DNA of 64,000 bases, from positions 749,001 to 813,000 of the forward strand of contig OY848922.1 in assembly GCA_963693285.1 (NCBI GenBank), written 5' to 3'. Positions within the stretch are counted from its first letter, which is position 1, and every line of letters starts with the position of its first letter. The stretch comes from Xestospongia muta (taxonomy: Eukaryota > Porifera > Demospongiae > Haplosclerida > Petrosiidae). The notes beneath the pieces were generated by a model that had not been told where the DNA came from, ran no database searches, and was given only the letters and a program-made list of their open reading frames with translations. The position numbers and the translations under genes were made by a program. Positions 24,215 to 37,000 of this stretch are shown here, in pieces.

Positions 24215-26275
24215 ATGAAGCATTACACTGTAGCCATTGCCTTTGTTATGGCAGTGGCAATTGGACTATTATTGACTGCTTCAACAGCAAATGCAAAGTG
24301 CATAAAACGACCTGAATTTGTTGGATTGGGTTACAATCTCTTTCATGGTAACCCTGATGGAGGAAACATTGGAATTGATCCTGGAATACTATTTCATAAT
24401 AATGTACTTCAAATAGACTTTGATGAAGGCAAGACAAGAAACATACGAGGAAATAACTTATGTGTACCTGACCAGGTGGATATGATACCTCTGTCATCTT
24501 GCACACACAGAGAAACAGCACAAATATTTGTTGGAACACAGACTTATCAAAAAAAACTGTCAGCATCTGTGGATGGCAATGTTAATGGAAGTTAGTTTTG
24601 ACAATAATTTTAAATGATGTTTTCTTTTAATTTATTACAGAATTTGGACTTGCAAAATTTGCTTTCAGTCTGAGTCATGGTCAGTAATTAATATACTTTT
24701 CACGTATAAAATAATAACATGATATAATTATATTATAGACTATCAAAGCATCAAAGAACAGACACAAATGAGAAAGCAAGTTTTCCTCGACAAGGATGTA
24801 AAGTGTGTTCTCAGTTCTGTACTGTACACAACAGAATATATAAAAAGAAACGACAAGTTTGGAGTGTCAAAACGCTTCTGTTATGACTTCAAAGATTTGA
24901 CTAAAAAATGGGATCCAAGAGAGTACTACAAGTTTCTGGACAAGTGGGGAACGGTATGGGACTGTGCCTTCAATAATATTTTATAATCTATCTAATTTTT
25001 AATATTTGTAGCATATAATTGTTTATGCTAAACTGGGAGGACGACTTGGTGAGCGTTTTATATCATCACGTGAGGATCTCCTTCACTACGTAGAGAAAAA
25101 CGTAATTAGACTTAGAAGCTACATGTTATGATGTGTTTGGTTTATATAGGATAAAGGTTCTTTGTCTTTCAAAGGTGGGAAGAAGATCATTGGTGGTGTA
25201 TATAGCTTGGATCTCCAACAATTGAATCGAAATCTCAAATCTGAGACTGACTTTGGGACATTTTACAAGAAAATTAAAGTTGGATCAACAGTAACCAAGA
25301 ATGATAGAGGAAGTTGGCACATCCCTCAAAATGATAAAGAAGTCCCAAAACCTATCAATATTAGGCTAATTCCCATCACTGAGGTCTGCAGTAATCCAGG
25401 ATATTGGAAAAAATGTTTAGATGATAGCTATGGCACAGGATCAAATGACACTAGTAGAAATGGTACTCAGCAGGTACCAGTTTCTTTGAAAGAACAATGC
25501 AAGAACCTGGAAAATGCATTAAAGACCTATGCCAAACATCTCCAACTGAAACAAGGTACGTACTTTTAACTTTATTAAAATTATAATCATGATCACTAAA
25601 CATTATTGATTTATAGCTAAAGATTTACCACTAGAGTTCCCATTAGTATGGCCTGATGGTACATATGGACTTCCTCAGCCAAAAACAGGCTGTCCAAAAG
25701 GAGCAGGATTTAATTTTAATATAGGATGGAGGAGACATGATACTGAAGAGGGCAATGATCACTCCCGTGATATAAGAAGACATCTTCGTATCCTACTTCA
25801 AGATGTTTCCATTACACAATATTTTTGCATGAAAGAAACATCCAAAGCAAACAGCCGTTTCCACGAATCTGATTGGCCAGAGGGAAAGTACTGCATCTAT
25901 AAGAAAGGGAAATGTCCAAAAGGTTTTAATGAAGGGTTTCTTTTTTGGGATGATAAAAATGAGCAAAGAGAAACAGAAGAAAATAATTCTAATGGTGCAC
26001 TTCCTGATGGTATCTATAATTGTGACACCAAAATTTATTATTGTTGTCGTCGTGACGGCCGTCATGACCAACCCATTCGACTTCCAATTACACATCCTTT
26101 CTATCTCATTCGTATGGATGGAAAGTGTCAGCAAGTCTATGGTATGAGTGTGATTGATGAATGGGTACGCTGGAATGATGAGAATGACGACAATAAGGAT
26201 AGTCGTGGTGGTTTATTTCCTGATAATCTTATACCAGATCATCGTGTCAACTTCTGCTACTACTACAAACCGTAA
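24215..26275 (+). CDS. Secreted MACPF-ApeC (apextrin-type) protein 2
   Basis: Same six-exon structure and phases as the gene at 19313, with the last exon ending at 26275. The signal peptide is nearly identical. The MACPF signature is WGT at the exon 3 end and HIIVYAKLGG at the exon 4 start; the ApeC domain starts WPDGTYGLP and ends NFCYYYKP. Divergence from gene 1 concentrates in the surface-like parts of the MACPF domain and in the linker of the last exon, where several residues are missing or changed. No frame breaks seen. Role as for gene 1, inferred from the domains only. Confidence 0.88.
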
Positions 26276-27849
26276 ACCTCAGCAGTTTGAACTATAGACA
26301 GTTAATTATATACATTCAGTTTTATACATGTAGTTTGAATAGAATATTAAAACATAAAATTTTATTTGTCTTTAAGATGTTTTAAAGCAAATTTAAACTA
26401 AAAGTTTTACTGAAGAATTGAACTTATCCTTTAAATTTTATCATTTTAAAGAAATTTAAACTCTAAGTAGTAGCAAATAAAGTATAAATGTGATAAAAAT
26501 AAGGTCAGCTATACATTTAGGATATATAATGTAGAGATCTTGAGAGATGATAAAGATCAGTACTGGGTAACCAACAGGTCAGAAGAGAGGCATTAGCATT
26601 TGCCCCTTCTCTCCCTCAACCAGTCAGTATGAAAGTGTTTTGGCACAAGTAAGCAATAGCTATTAGCAAGGTCATGTCAATGATAACATTGATCACAATT
26701 AATAATACTGATTATTCAGGCATTTCTCCATGTAGCTATGCATTTACTAAAAATAGTAACACACGATTGCGTGTTACTATATTAGGATGGTTTAGAGTCT
26801 AGTGAAAAGAGACTTTATGATGTAATCCTGATGCTAGTTAGCTTCACCTCATGTTTGGATCACAGAAGTACATGTCACTAGGTCAGGAACATACCAAAAT
26901 TTCTAAAAGGTGTTAATGAAAGTGAAAAGGTTGTGATTGTGGTTGTTTGTTTAATACATCATCTTTATTACTAACTCTTGTAGGACAAGATCTTTTCACA
27001 CATGTCCAGTACTTCTTTATCAATATTCATGTCTCTGTTTAGAGTGAACTTTGTCTTAGCCTAGATAAATGTTTTCTATGTTTTGACAGTCTTCATTCTC
27101 TGTTCTTTAAGTTAATATAGTACCCATGTCAACAAAACATACTTTATAGCACCAACATTATCAGTACATTCCCTGTAAATAAACACTAATTGTTGTATTT
27201 AACATTTTCAACACTAAGCTAACCTTGGGATTAGACTATATGACATTTTGGGATTACACAACCTGGGATACATGTCATTTAGTTCCCCACCTCCATTCTG
27301 TTTCATATCTCTTTGGATGTGACTACTGACATTAAACAGATGTATTTCAATAATGATTATTACTATCACATCAAACAAATTAATTTGTCAGTGGGTACTT
27401 ATAACAATTCATTTATTATTATAAATGCCATTTTGTTTTTATTGTAATATTTTTAGAACAGTGTCTCTGTGTGTAAACAACAAAAGTATTTGCTGTAACT
27501 GGACCACACCAACAATAGTTCACTAACAGAAGCTATCCAAGGTGTGTTGTTAGTGAGTTATAAAGGAAAGAAGACCCAAGAGGTATTAAAAGGAACCCAT
27601 TTGTTAATCAATCCCATTACCCATTAAGGAATATATTAAATTCACTAGATACTTTTTGGGACATCCACTCCTTATTTAGCTGTAAAGACTGAGCTATAAG
27701 TTCTTAAAGAACGGATGGTGCAGCTGTCACATTTTTTTAATAATAAAATTAACCTTTGGAACTATAAACAAATACCAAAATGTACAGGAAGACCAATACC
27801 ATTAATTAGCTGCAAACAACATTGCCTTGTATGACAATTTTGTACTTAA
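26276..27849. other. Non-coding part of duplicated unit 3
   Basis: 3' flank of MACPF-ApeC gene 2. It is collinear with units 1 and 2, and it is the unit that best matches the deletion junction of unit 1. No gene seen. Confidence 0.7.
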
Positions 27850-28116
27850 TTTTTGGCAAGTGTAGCTTATGTCATAATCAGATGCCTTGGTAAGTAAGAA
27901 AAATCTGTGATTAATCCCAAATGAATTGTCCTCTGTCTTTCCATCAGTATCACTAACCAAACAGGTTGTAATAACTTGTTTTTTACAAGGCAGAGAAACA
28001 TCTCTTATACACTCAGATAATGGCTCTGTTTTCAGTTGAGGAATCTGAGATGTGAGAGGTAATGAAGATACAATATCACCAGCTTTATCCATTTCATATA
28101 ACATTATTGATGACAT
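27850..28116 (-). pseudogene. Relic copy 3 of the 3' end of the 32-34 kb gene
   Basis: The best preserved relic: the minus frame contains LPLTSQIPQ, a Ser/Leu-rich spacer and VSDTDGKTEDN, matching the authentic C-terminus (LPLASQIPQ, VSDTDGKTEDNEFWD). The authentic stop is replaced and the frame runs on, and no upstream exons are present. Confidence 0.78.
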
Positions 28117-28459
28117 TATATTGCTAATTAATGGTGTTGTACTTCCTGTACATTTTGGTATCTGTTGACAGTTTCAAAGGTTAATTTTATTATTCCTGTA
28201 CATTTGACAGTTGTACCATCTGTTTTCTAAGAACTTATAGTTGTTGTAAATTCTTTAATAATTTTGGATAACCTCTCATTTATTAATAAGACACTAACTT
28301 GATGTGGCTGGTTAGATAAACTCCTAATGAGTGGTATTTACTAATAGTTGATATGAACTTTATAATAGGGTTCAACAAAATATCACATCCTTTATCCTTT
28401 CTGAAAATATCATATACAAAGTAAAGAAAAATTCCTTAGATCTATATGACACACTAAAG

Positions 28460-28468
28460 TATAAAAGG
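28460..28468 (+). promoter_or_regulatory. TATA box of the MACPF-ApeC pseudogene
   Basis: tataaaagg 46 bp upstream of the ATG at 28506. It matches the promoter of the gene at 29897, a different promoter class from genes 1 and 2. Confidence 0.6.
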
Positions 28469-28505
28469 ACTTGGTTATGAAGAGAGAGACATTCATCTCT
28501 TTACT

Positions 28506-29216
28506 ATGGGTCAATTTACCATTTTTCTGACGGTAGTATATGGACTACCTTTGACTGCTACAATACGTTCTGCTTGCACTGAAGAGTTGTTAGTTGGAGT
28601 TGGTTACAATTTGATTTTTGGCAATCTTGATGGATCAACCACAATATGCTGGACGTGATCCGGGGCTCAAATGAACACATAGGATACTTCGACTCTCAGA
28701 TAATCATGGAAGCAAGTGTCCCTAAACAAGTAAAAGTACTACCACTTACATCATGTTCTTCCAAAGAAACAGATAAACTATTTGCAGGGATGGAAAGCTA
28801 CCAGAGTAGGTTATCCCTGTCTGTTGATACATCAAATGGAAAAGGTTTGTTTGTTATAATTATAGTCTCTCTAGTCTCTATCTTTATCAGACTTTGGGCT
28901 TACTTCTTTCTCTTTCAGTGCGAGTCAAAGTTAGTTGTATATGTTATATGACTTTAATCATAATCTTGTGTATAGATTACGAAGAGATGAGAAAAAACCA
29001 ATTAAACATACACATCAAGTCTATTTTGACAAGGAAGCTTTCTGTCATAGCAGTGAAGTATGATATCTCACTGAACGTATACCATATGATGATGGATTTG
29101 GGGTTTCAGAAAACTTCTATTATAAAACTTCCTCTTCGATGGTACATATGGACTTCATTGACCAAACAGTGGCTGTCCAAAAGGAGAAGGTTTGATTTTG
29201 TTACTACTACAAGTGA
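28506..29216 (+). pseudogene. Broken MACPF-ApeC gene 3
   Basis: Closest to the gene at 29897. The signal-peptide region and first MACPF part are recognisable, but there is a one-base insertion near 28637 that shifts the frame, followed by other small indels. Around 29131 the sequence jumps from the third MACPF exon directly into the start of the ApeC region, and near 29203 it jumps again to the last few codons. Most of both domains, including the MACPF signature, is missing, so a functional protein is very unlikely. Confidence 0.85.
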
Positions 29217-29389
29217 ACTATACAAAGTGTTTAGTACTTTTGATTGTTCATATGTTTTAATACTTAAATAGTTGTTACTAGGACACTTGATTTTGTAACA
29301 ATTATGATTGTATGGAGTAACATTTTCATATTTGATTGTTTGGATAAAATACATTAGATTTCAGAGTTGTATGATTAAAAATATTAATT

Positions 29390-29440
29390 TAATCCCAAAA
29401 CTGATTGTCTCCTGTCTTTCCATTAGTATCACTTTCTTGG
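29390..29440 (-). pseudogene. Short relic of the 3' end of the 32-34 kb gene
   Basis: About 45 bp (from taatcccaaaactgattgtc) match the authentic last exon at 32020-32065. It follows pseudogene 3, showing that this unit was also copied with the neighbour's tail. Confidence 0.6.
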
Positions 29441-29489
29441 TTCTTTACATGTTCATATTATATTTTCACAAAGGTTATGATATTTTGTT

Positions 29490-29740
29490 GACTTTAGTGA
29501 TGCCAAATTATTGAAAAGTAGTTGATGAGACATTTACAATGTTTTTTGATGAATTTAGTGATGCCAAATTATTGAAAAGTAGTTGACAAAACCTTCACAG
29601 TTTTTTGATGACTTTAGCGATGCCAAATCATTGAAAGGTAGTTGACAAAACCTTCACAGTTTTTTGATGACTTTAGTGATGCCAAATTATTGAAAAGTAT
29701 TTACAATGCTTTTGTTGACTTAGTGATAGCAAACTTACTG
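29490..29740. repeat. About 60-bp tandem repeat, four copies
   Basis: The phrase agtgatgccaaattattgaa recurs at about 29498, 29559, 29618 and 29677 (spacing 59-61 bp), each followed by a gttgacaaaacc-like segment. It lies just upstream of the promoter of MACPF-ApeC gene 4. Confidence 0.82.
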
Positions 29741-29846
29741 AAAGATAGTCAACATCAGTATAGTTGAACAAAATATCATAGCCTCTGTGAAAATATCATA
29801 TGAAAACTTAAAGAACCACTCCTTAGATCTGTATGAGACACAAAAG

Positions 29847-29855
29847 TATAAAAGG
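29847..29855 (+). promoter_or_regulatory. TATA box, MACPF-ApeC gene 4
   Basis: tataaaagg 50 bp upstream of the ATG at 29897. Confidence 0.6.
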
Positions 29856-29896
29856 ACTTGGTTATATATGAAGAGAAAGACATTCATCTCTTCACT

Positions 29897-31854
29897 ATGG
29901 GTCAATTTACCATTTTTCTGACGGTATTATGTGGACTGTTGTTGACTGCTACAGTATGTTCTGCTTGCAAGAAAAAGGAACTTTTAGTTGGAGTTGGCTA
30001 CAATTTGATTTTTGGTAATCCTGATGGATCACCACAATATGCTGGACGTGACCCAGGGCTCAAACGAACACACAGGATACTTCGAATCTCACATAATAAT
30101 GGAAGCAAAAGGGTCCCTAAGCAAATAAAAGTTGTACCACTTACATCGTGTTCTTCCAAAGAAACAGCCAAGCTATTTGCAGGGATGGTAAGCTATCAGA
30201 GAAGGCTATCTTTGTCTGTTGATGCATCAGCTGGAAAAAGTTAGTTTTGTTATAATTATAGTCTCTGTCTTTATCTCATCTATATTCTCAGACTTTGGGC
30301 TTGCTTCTTTCTCTTTCAGTGCGAGTCTAAGTTAGTTGTATATGTTATATGACTTTAATCATAATCTTGTGTATAGAATTCAAGGAGATGAGAAAAACAA
30401 TCAAACATACACGTCAAGTCTATTTTGACAAAGAAGCTTTCTGCCACAGCAGTGAAGTACGATATCTCACTGAACGTATACCATATGATGATGGATTTGG
30501 GGTTTCAGAAAACTTCTATTATGCTTTTAAACGATTACCTGAGACTTGGAACTCCAGAAAATATTATCAGTTTTTAAATGAGTGGGGAACGGTATGTTCT
30601 ATATTGTTGTACTTGTGTGAGTTTCTCTTTTACAGCATATAGTTGTTAAAGCTACAATGGGAGGTCGCTTTATCAAACGATTCAGGTCTACACTTTCAGA
30701 TCTGTATGCTTTTGCAGAACGAACGGTACAATTAGAGCTGTTACAAATGATACATGATAGTTCTGTAATTTTAATAGGATAGTAGCAGTGTGTCAGTGGG
30801 AGGCAGTTACGCAGGGTTTCATGCATCTTTGAACTTGAATCTTCAAAGATTGAACACCAAGGTCTCTAGTAGCTCTACATTTGGAAGTCTCCTTACAGAG
30901 ATTACAGTGGGATCAAAGGTCATAAAGGACAACAATGGACGATGGCACATACCTTCAAATGATAACAACATTCCTGAACCTACCAATATCAAATTATATT
31001 CTATCTCTATTGTCTGTAATAATATCGGATTTTGGAAAAATATAGCTAATAATTTACGTAACACCCACCAGATACAAAGATTTATGCAAAACAGATGTAG
31101 ACATTTGAAGAATGCTTTAAGGACATATGCAAAGCATTTATCTTTATCAATTACACCAGGTATGTATAATGTTTTGTTAAGTGTATAACTTGTTATAATT
31201 ATTCTCAATACAGATGATCTAAAAGTCCCTCTTACATGGCCAGATGGTACATATGGACTTCCTCGAGCAAAGAGTGGCTGTCCAAAAGGAGAAGGATTTG
31301 ATTTTGTGACTGGACGTAGGAAACACGACACTGAAGATTCTCGTTCAAACAACAAATGGTCTAATCCACTTCATCTTGCAGGCTGGTTTCGCAAAAACAA
31401 TCTTCAACATGAATTTTGTATGAAAATAACTTCCAAAGCTAATCGTTCTTATCGCAGAGCAACTTGGCCAAAGGGGCATTACTGTATTTATAAGAAATCA
31501 TCTTGTCCCTCTGGTTTTTCAGTTGGTTCTATCTTTTGGGATGATGAAGATAAACGTAATGCTAATTCACGTGGAGGAACTCTTCCTGATGGCAACTATG
31601 GTCGTAATACAAGGATATATTATTGCTGTCGTACTGATGGAAGTTACAATGATCCAATTGCCCTACCAACTTCTCACCCATTCTTTCTTCTTCGTAAAGG
31701 TGGAAAATGTCAAAAGGTCCTTGGTATGAATGTGAGAGACGAATGGGTGCGCTGGGACGATGAAAATAGTAGGAATATTGATTCTAATTCTGGGATGCAT
31801 CCTGATGACACTTACCCAAATCATCTAATTCACTTTTGTTACTACTACAAGTGA
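29897..31854 (+). CDS. Secreted MACPF-ApeC (apextrin-type) protein 4, diverged member
   Basis: Starts MGQFTIFLTVLCGLLLTA, a signal peptide; the in-frame ATG at 29858 is upstream of it and would mask it. The exon layout is that of genes 1 and 2: small second exon near 30294-30335, third exon from about 30377, MACPF signature WGT/HIVV...MGG across the 30591/30636 junction, and a terminal ApeC exon from about 31214 to 31854. ApeC hallmarks WPDGTYGLP, GCPKGEG, YCIYKK, YCCRTDGS, CQKVLGM and HFCYYYK are present. The protein is clearly diverged from genes 1 and 2 throughout, so it represents an older duplication. No frame breaks seen. Confidence 0.86.
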
Positions 31855-32016
31855 ACTATACAAAGTGTTTAGTATTTTTGATTGTTAATACTGAATAGCT
31901 GTTACTAGGACACTTGACTTTTATAACAATTATGATTGCATTGAGTAACATTTTCATATTTGATTGTTTGGATAAAATACATTAGATTTCAGAGTTGTAT
32001 GATTAAAAATATTAAT

Positions 32017-33841
32017 TTAATCCCAAAACTCATTGTCCTCTGTCTTTCCATCAGTATCACTAACTAAAGAGGTTGTAGTAACTGGTTTTTCAGTTTTATG
32101 AGATGGAGAAAGATCTGTTACAGGCTCAGATAATGACTTAGTTTTAACTTGAGGAATCTGAGATGCAAGAGGCAATGAAGTGGATGACTCAAATATAATG
32201 TTATCATCATCAACTTTATCCTTCTCATTTAGTACTGCAGATAATAGGATCAAATAAACAGAATTGACTTATTTATAATATTGACTTTACCTTCATTTAT
32301 TTTTGTTTGCTCTTCTTCCTGTTCCCTCCACAGTGGTGGTTTTTTTCCAGCTAACTAAAGAAATATATTACAGAATATAATATCTGAGCTTTAATTCTCA
32401 GAATATATAATATCTATATTATAATTTCTTTATTTTAAAGCTGTATTATAGCCCCTCATCATTTAAAGTAATTAATGTAATATGAAACAGTTCAGACATT
32501 TTTACTTACGTAAGAGACATCAGTTTGGGTCCCAATGGTAATTGGTGTTTGAGTAGTTTTGTTAACTGTAATAACATCAGTATTGGTACTGTTTTCATTG
32601 TATTGCATGGAAACATCATTAGCGGGAGATAATGAAGGCAAAGGGAACTGAGAACGAGGATTAACACTTCGTACTGGAGGGATATAGACTGGAGAAAGTC
32701 CACATTTTTTTGAAACAGATTCTCTTCTTGATGAACGAGAGTAGCCATATTGAACAAGTTCTTCCACTTTAACAGGTTTTCTACTACCAGTTTGACTGTT
32801 TTTTAACGGTGTGTTTGGGTAGGAAGTACTTCTGGAAGTAGACGAGGCAGAACAGCTACGTCTTCGATTATGAGCTGTACTGGGTCTTTTAGATGACAAA
32901 GACTGACTAATAGTCTATACTTAATGAAGTAACACTTTGTATTATATGATTCTTTTTTAGTAACCTTTCTATGATTTGGTGTTGCGTTTATAAGTGAAGG
33001 CAGTGACTCACTCAATGGTATACCACACTATAAAATACACATATAATTTATTATCTATTAATCTATCAGTCTGTCCATTTATCTATTAATCCATCAATCC
33101 ATTGTTTTATTTATCTGTTTTTCAGTCCATTCATTGACAATTCATTCATCAATCTGTCTCTCTGTCTGTCCTTACTCACTTCTTCCAGTAACAATTGAGC
33201 TATTGTTACAACTAAACGTTCTGACTCATTCTGCACACTCTGTTGAATCTCTTTCAAAGTCCCTAAATCTGAAGCTCCTTTCATCCTTAAAATTAGGACA
33301 TAACATTTACTAATAACCTATTCATAGACGCACCTTCCCAATGTTGGCCTCGAGGAGAGGAGGTTCCCTATATAACCACACTCCTTATAATGCAAACAAT
33401 GGGAGATGATGAGAGCAATGATCTTAAAGCCACACAACTAACTTTGCCTTCTCTGTGTTTTGCATAAGAGTCTAGTATACACTGGAGTTGTCTATCTTGT
33501 TGATAGTTAAAATAGTGAGAACCCTATAATTAAATAAAGGACATTTGCATGTAGATCTTTTACAATGAAATAGACGAAAACTTGTGTAAATGAAGCTGAA
33601 ATCCCATCCACCTTTCTTCGTACCCCTTTGAACACTGTGTATTCACCCCAAGGTTTCTCTGGACCAGAAAGATCAAACCCATCTTCCTGTCTTTTCCTGG
33701 ACAAGTAACGTCTCCTAGAAAAATCGAATATTACGGCATGTGCAGTCACTCAGTACGCTTCATAGCTGCAAAAGTCTATCTACCTACGACTTACAATTGC
33801 TTCAGTACAGCATCTAAACTTGCAGACTGATCGGAATCCAT
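32017..33841 (-). CDS. Unidentified Ser-rich protein, source of the duplicated tails
   Basis: Start ATG at 33839-33841 (MDSDQSASLDAVLKQL); stop at 32017. Exons joined by short introns encode RRRYLSRKRQEDGFDLSG then KPWGEYTVFKGVRRK (33610-33715), a stretch around 33200-33290 with a predicted helix (ESERLVVTIAQLLLEE), a Ser/Arg/Pro-rich exon (32510-32899) with KTTQTPITIGTQTD, a short charged segment (KKPPLWREQEEE) and the C-terminus LPLASQIPQ...DTDGKTEDNEFWD. No family was recognised; TQT/GTQTD motifs recall light-chain-binding or microtubule-associated linkers but are not diagnostic. It starts only 214 bp from the POLRMT stop. Confidence 0.72.
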
Positions 33842-34054
33842 TTTCACAAGTATTATGAATAAAAGTGTTTCCGTTGGCATGGTAACAACGAGCCCACCCA
33901 CGCAATCGAAGTATAATAATTTTTTACATTTTTGTTGATTTTCATCAACTAAAAAAATCAACTAAAAAAATAAGTTGATTCATTAACACAATTCAATTGT
34001 AAGTCTCCTAAAGAGTAATACAACATTTAATTTGTAAGCCATTATATTTAATAA

Positions 34055-37000
34055 CTAACCTCTAGAAGGCAAGTCCGCTTTGAAACTACAGCTTTTCGTC
34101 CCAGGTTTACCTTTAGTCCACTTACTACCACCATCATAAAAACTAACAACAAAATTATCAGCTTTCTAAAAGTGTCCTTAAACTTACGAAAGACCTCCAA
34201 ATTTCTTTTCAAAGAATGCAGCAAGATCTTCTAATATAGGCCCACTGTGAAGTGCAACAAACTGGTCTCTACATATCTATAAAAATAACAAGGTAACTGA
34301 ATGTCTGTTGGTACTTTATTAACAGTAAGGTCACCTTGTTCATTTGGTCAACAAATGGAGCATGAGTCCAATAGCTGTCATGAACTGCAACAAATGGAAC
34401 TCCAGATCTAAAAGATTTACAAAACTTTAGAGTCTTTCCAAATGTTCTTACCTCTGACAGTGTAGAGCTGTGAGCATCATGTGTGTCGAGTCTAGAGAGT
34501 GGACAAAATTAGGAGGCATTGCGCTCTTTTGTTTTGCAGGATTTGGTGGCCGAGTAAAGTCAGCATTGTTAGTACGTTGTATACTTTGTAATCTTGTTTT
34601 GAGCTGTAGAGAAGAATGTTTTGTTTACAAGAACCGTCTATCTATCCATTCATTTATTTGTTGATTCGTACATCCATCCAATGACTGACCTCTTTAGAAA
34701 TAGATTTATGATAAGGTTGTACAACAGGCATACCCAGTGGTGTCACCCACTCAACAGGATGGCCAGCCAGGGCAATCATACGAGCAGAACTGGTGAGCCA
34801 ATCCTAGATAAGAAAGCCAAAATATACTAAAGAAATTGGTTGTTATACTTGTATCATTCTAGCATTAGAGAACATTTCTCTGAGACTGGAGAAGACCAGA
34901 TCAACTAAATAGCTACTTGATTTGTAGAGGGCATCATCAGGAATATTTCCTTTAAGTTGTTTCTAGATATATATATATATATATAACACAAAGAATTAGA
35001 CAACACACCTCAATCTGTTGTCTTCCCCCAACCCAAGTAACTCCATAGACAACAGTCATGACAGTTTGTTTCACAACCTACGCAGAGTTAACATAACAAC
35101 ACCAAACATTTATTTTAACCTTTCGTGACACTTTCCCTTCAAGAAGCTGTGCAACTTCATGGCCTTCTTTAGCAGCCTGTGATCTCATTTTATCAACCTA
35201 CCATTTAAATACAAAACATTGTATTTAATACAACAAGCATGACATACTAGTGATGCTACTCCAGAGTAGAGATCAAAGGGTTTCTCTGCAGGAACTAAGT
35301 TGACCTTTACAGAGATTTATATCAATCAGAGTGGATTATTTTATCACATACTTGTTTAGCTCCATATAAATCTCTACCTAATGCAGCATAGTGTTGTAAG
35401 CCATTGCATGAGCCATCCTATACGAAACAAAATGAAAACTGGTTATGGAACTTGTTTGTCCAGTTTTATCAACCTGATGAACTGGTATATGAGAGATAAA
35501 ATTTTCTGGATCTTTGGATCTCAAAGCATTTGTCAATTCCATACAGCAGGCCAACGTCTGCCAGGGTTCATCAGCATTTTTCCACCATTGGTTACCCTGA
35601 AAGGAAAATGAATATAAAATAAAATCTCTCTTCTACAAAAACCTCAAATGGCTTGTCACTGGAATTAAAAATCTCTGGAAGCATTTCCTCAGTAAATTTT
35701 ATTCTCTCTGATAGAGAAGCTCTAACAATGTTTGTGAAAAAAAACATTTTCTTTATATCTTACTTGCTCTTGGCACCATGTAAATTTGCCAGATGAATCT
35801 TCAACCATTCTAACCCTCTTTTACCAAGTGGGTATCCAACACCAAACTGGATCAGAGCTCGTCCGATATCACTAGCTATAGAGATAAAATCAATAATGCC
35901 TTTATTACCTAATAGAAGTCACTAACACAAGTGAGTAATATGAGGAGGAATAGGATAGACCCTACTTCTAAAGTCCATGTTGTGAGGTAACCAAAATATA
36001 GTATCTCTGTACTGTGAAATGAAATGGACACATAGAGAGCTGAGCAGATAAATGGATCCATAATTATAAAATGAATGGATGAATGACCAGATCAACTGAC
36101 ATGATGGCTCATAGAAAGTTTGTACAACATGTCCATTCTCAATGAGAAAGCTTCGTTGTGTAATTTTTTAACTGCCTTCCTTTGCTTGGTGATCTCTTTT
36201 CTTGTCTCCTCATCACATTCTCTATGAAGACATGGACAGACAAATAAATGTATGGACAGATAGAAGAATGAATGGATACATGAAGCAATAAATGGACGAA
36301 TAGTTGAATAGTAAATTAACATAAATACACACTGAGGAAAATCTGGAATTTCTGGCATATCTGATGATGGTATATCAAGTGCTTCATTTCCTCCTTTATT
36401 GAATACATCAATAACAAGATCTAGTATCTATGAATTAATCAATAAATGTAATAATATTAAATTTAATATCGCATACTCTTGTATTGACTGTCCAAGGACA
36501 AGAGCCAAGGTAGTTAAGTGAGTCTAATACAGGGGTCATGGTGTCTGTAGCTTCAAGTAACAACTGGTGTTGATATGTATCGTCATAGCAACGAACAATG
36601 GATGCTATAGATAAAGGTGTAAGATATAATTAAGTAGAACAATGATCAGATGGCATTGTCTGTCTGTCTACTTGTCATTCTCTTACAAGGGGTTACTAGG
36701 TATCCTCCTTCAGTCACTGATGACCACGGTTGAGGAGGTACCAACATTGGAAGTTCAGATGACTCCATTTTAAAGCTCATAGCTTCAGCCTTTGAGTGTA
36801 GTTGTTTAACGAGTGAGTAAAGAGATGGATGTGGTCTGACAAAACCTGTTTTCTTGTCGTCACGGAACTCATAAACATGTTCAAAAGCAGGTACATCATC
36901 ACTGGAGTTAAAATATATACAACCAGTCTACAAAATCTGTTGTTATGCTTTCTTACTTAAATTCATTATTCTTTAAATCTTTTAGATTGTTTGGTAGTTT

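Noticed and set aside
19401..24566. Minus-strand frames (near 19401-19661 and 24246-24566) opposite the first exons of MACPF-ApeC genes 1 and 2
   Set aside because: They are similar to each other only because the sense exons are duplicates.
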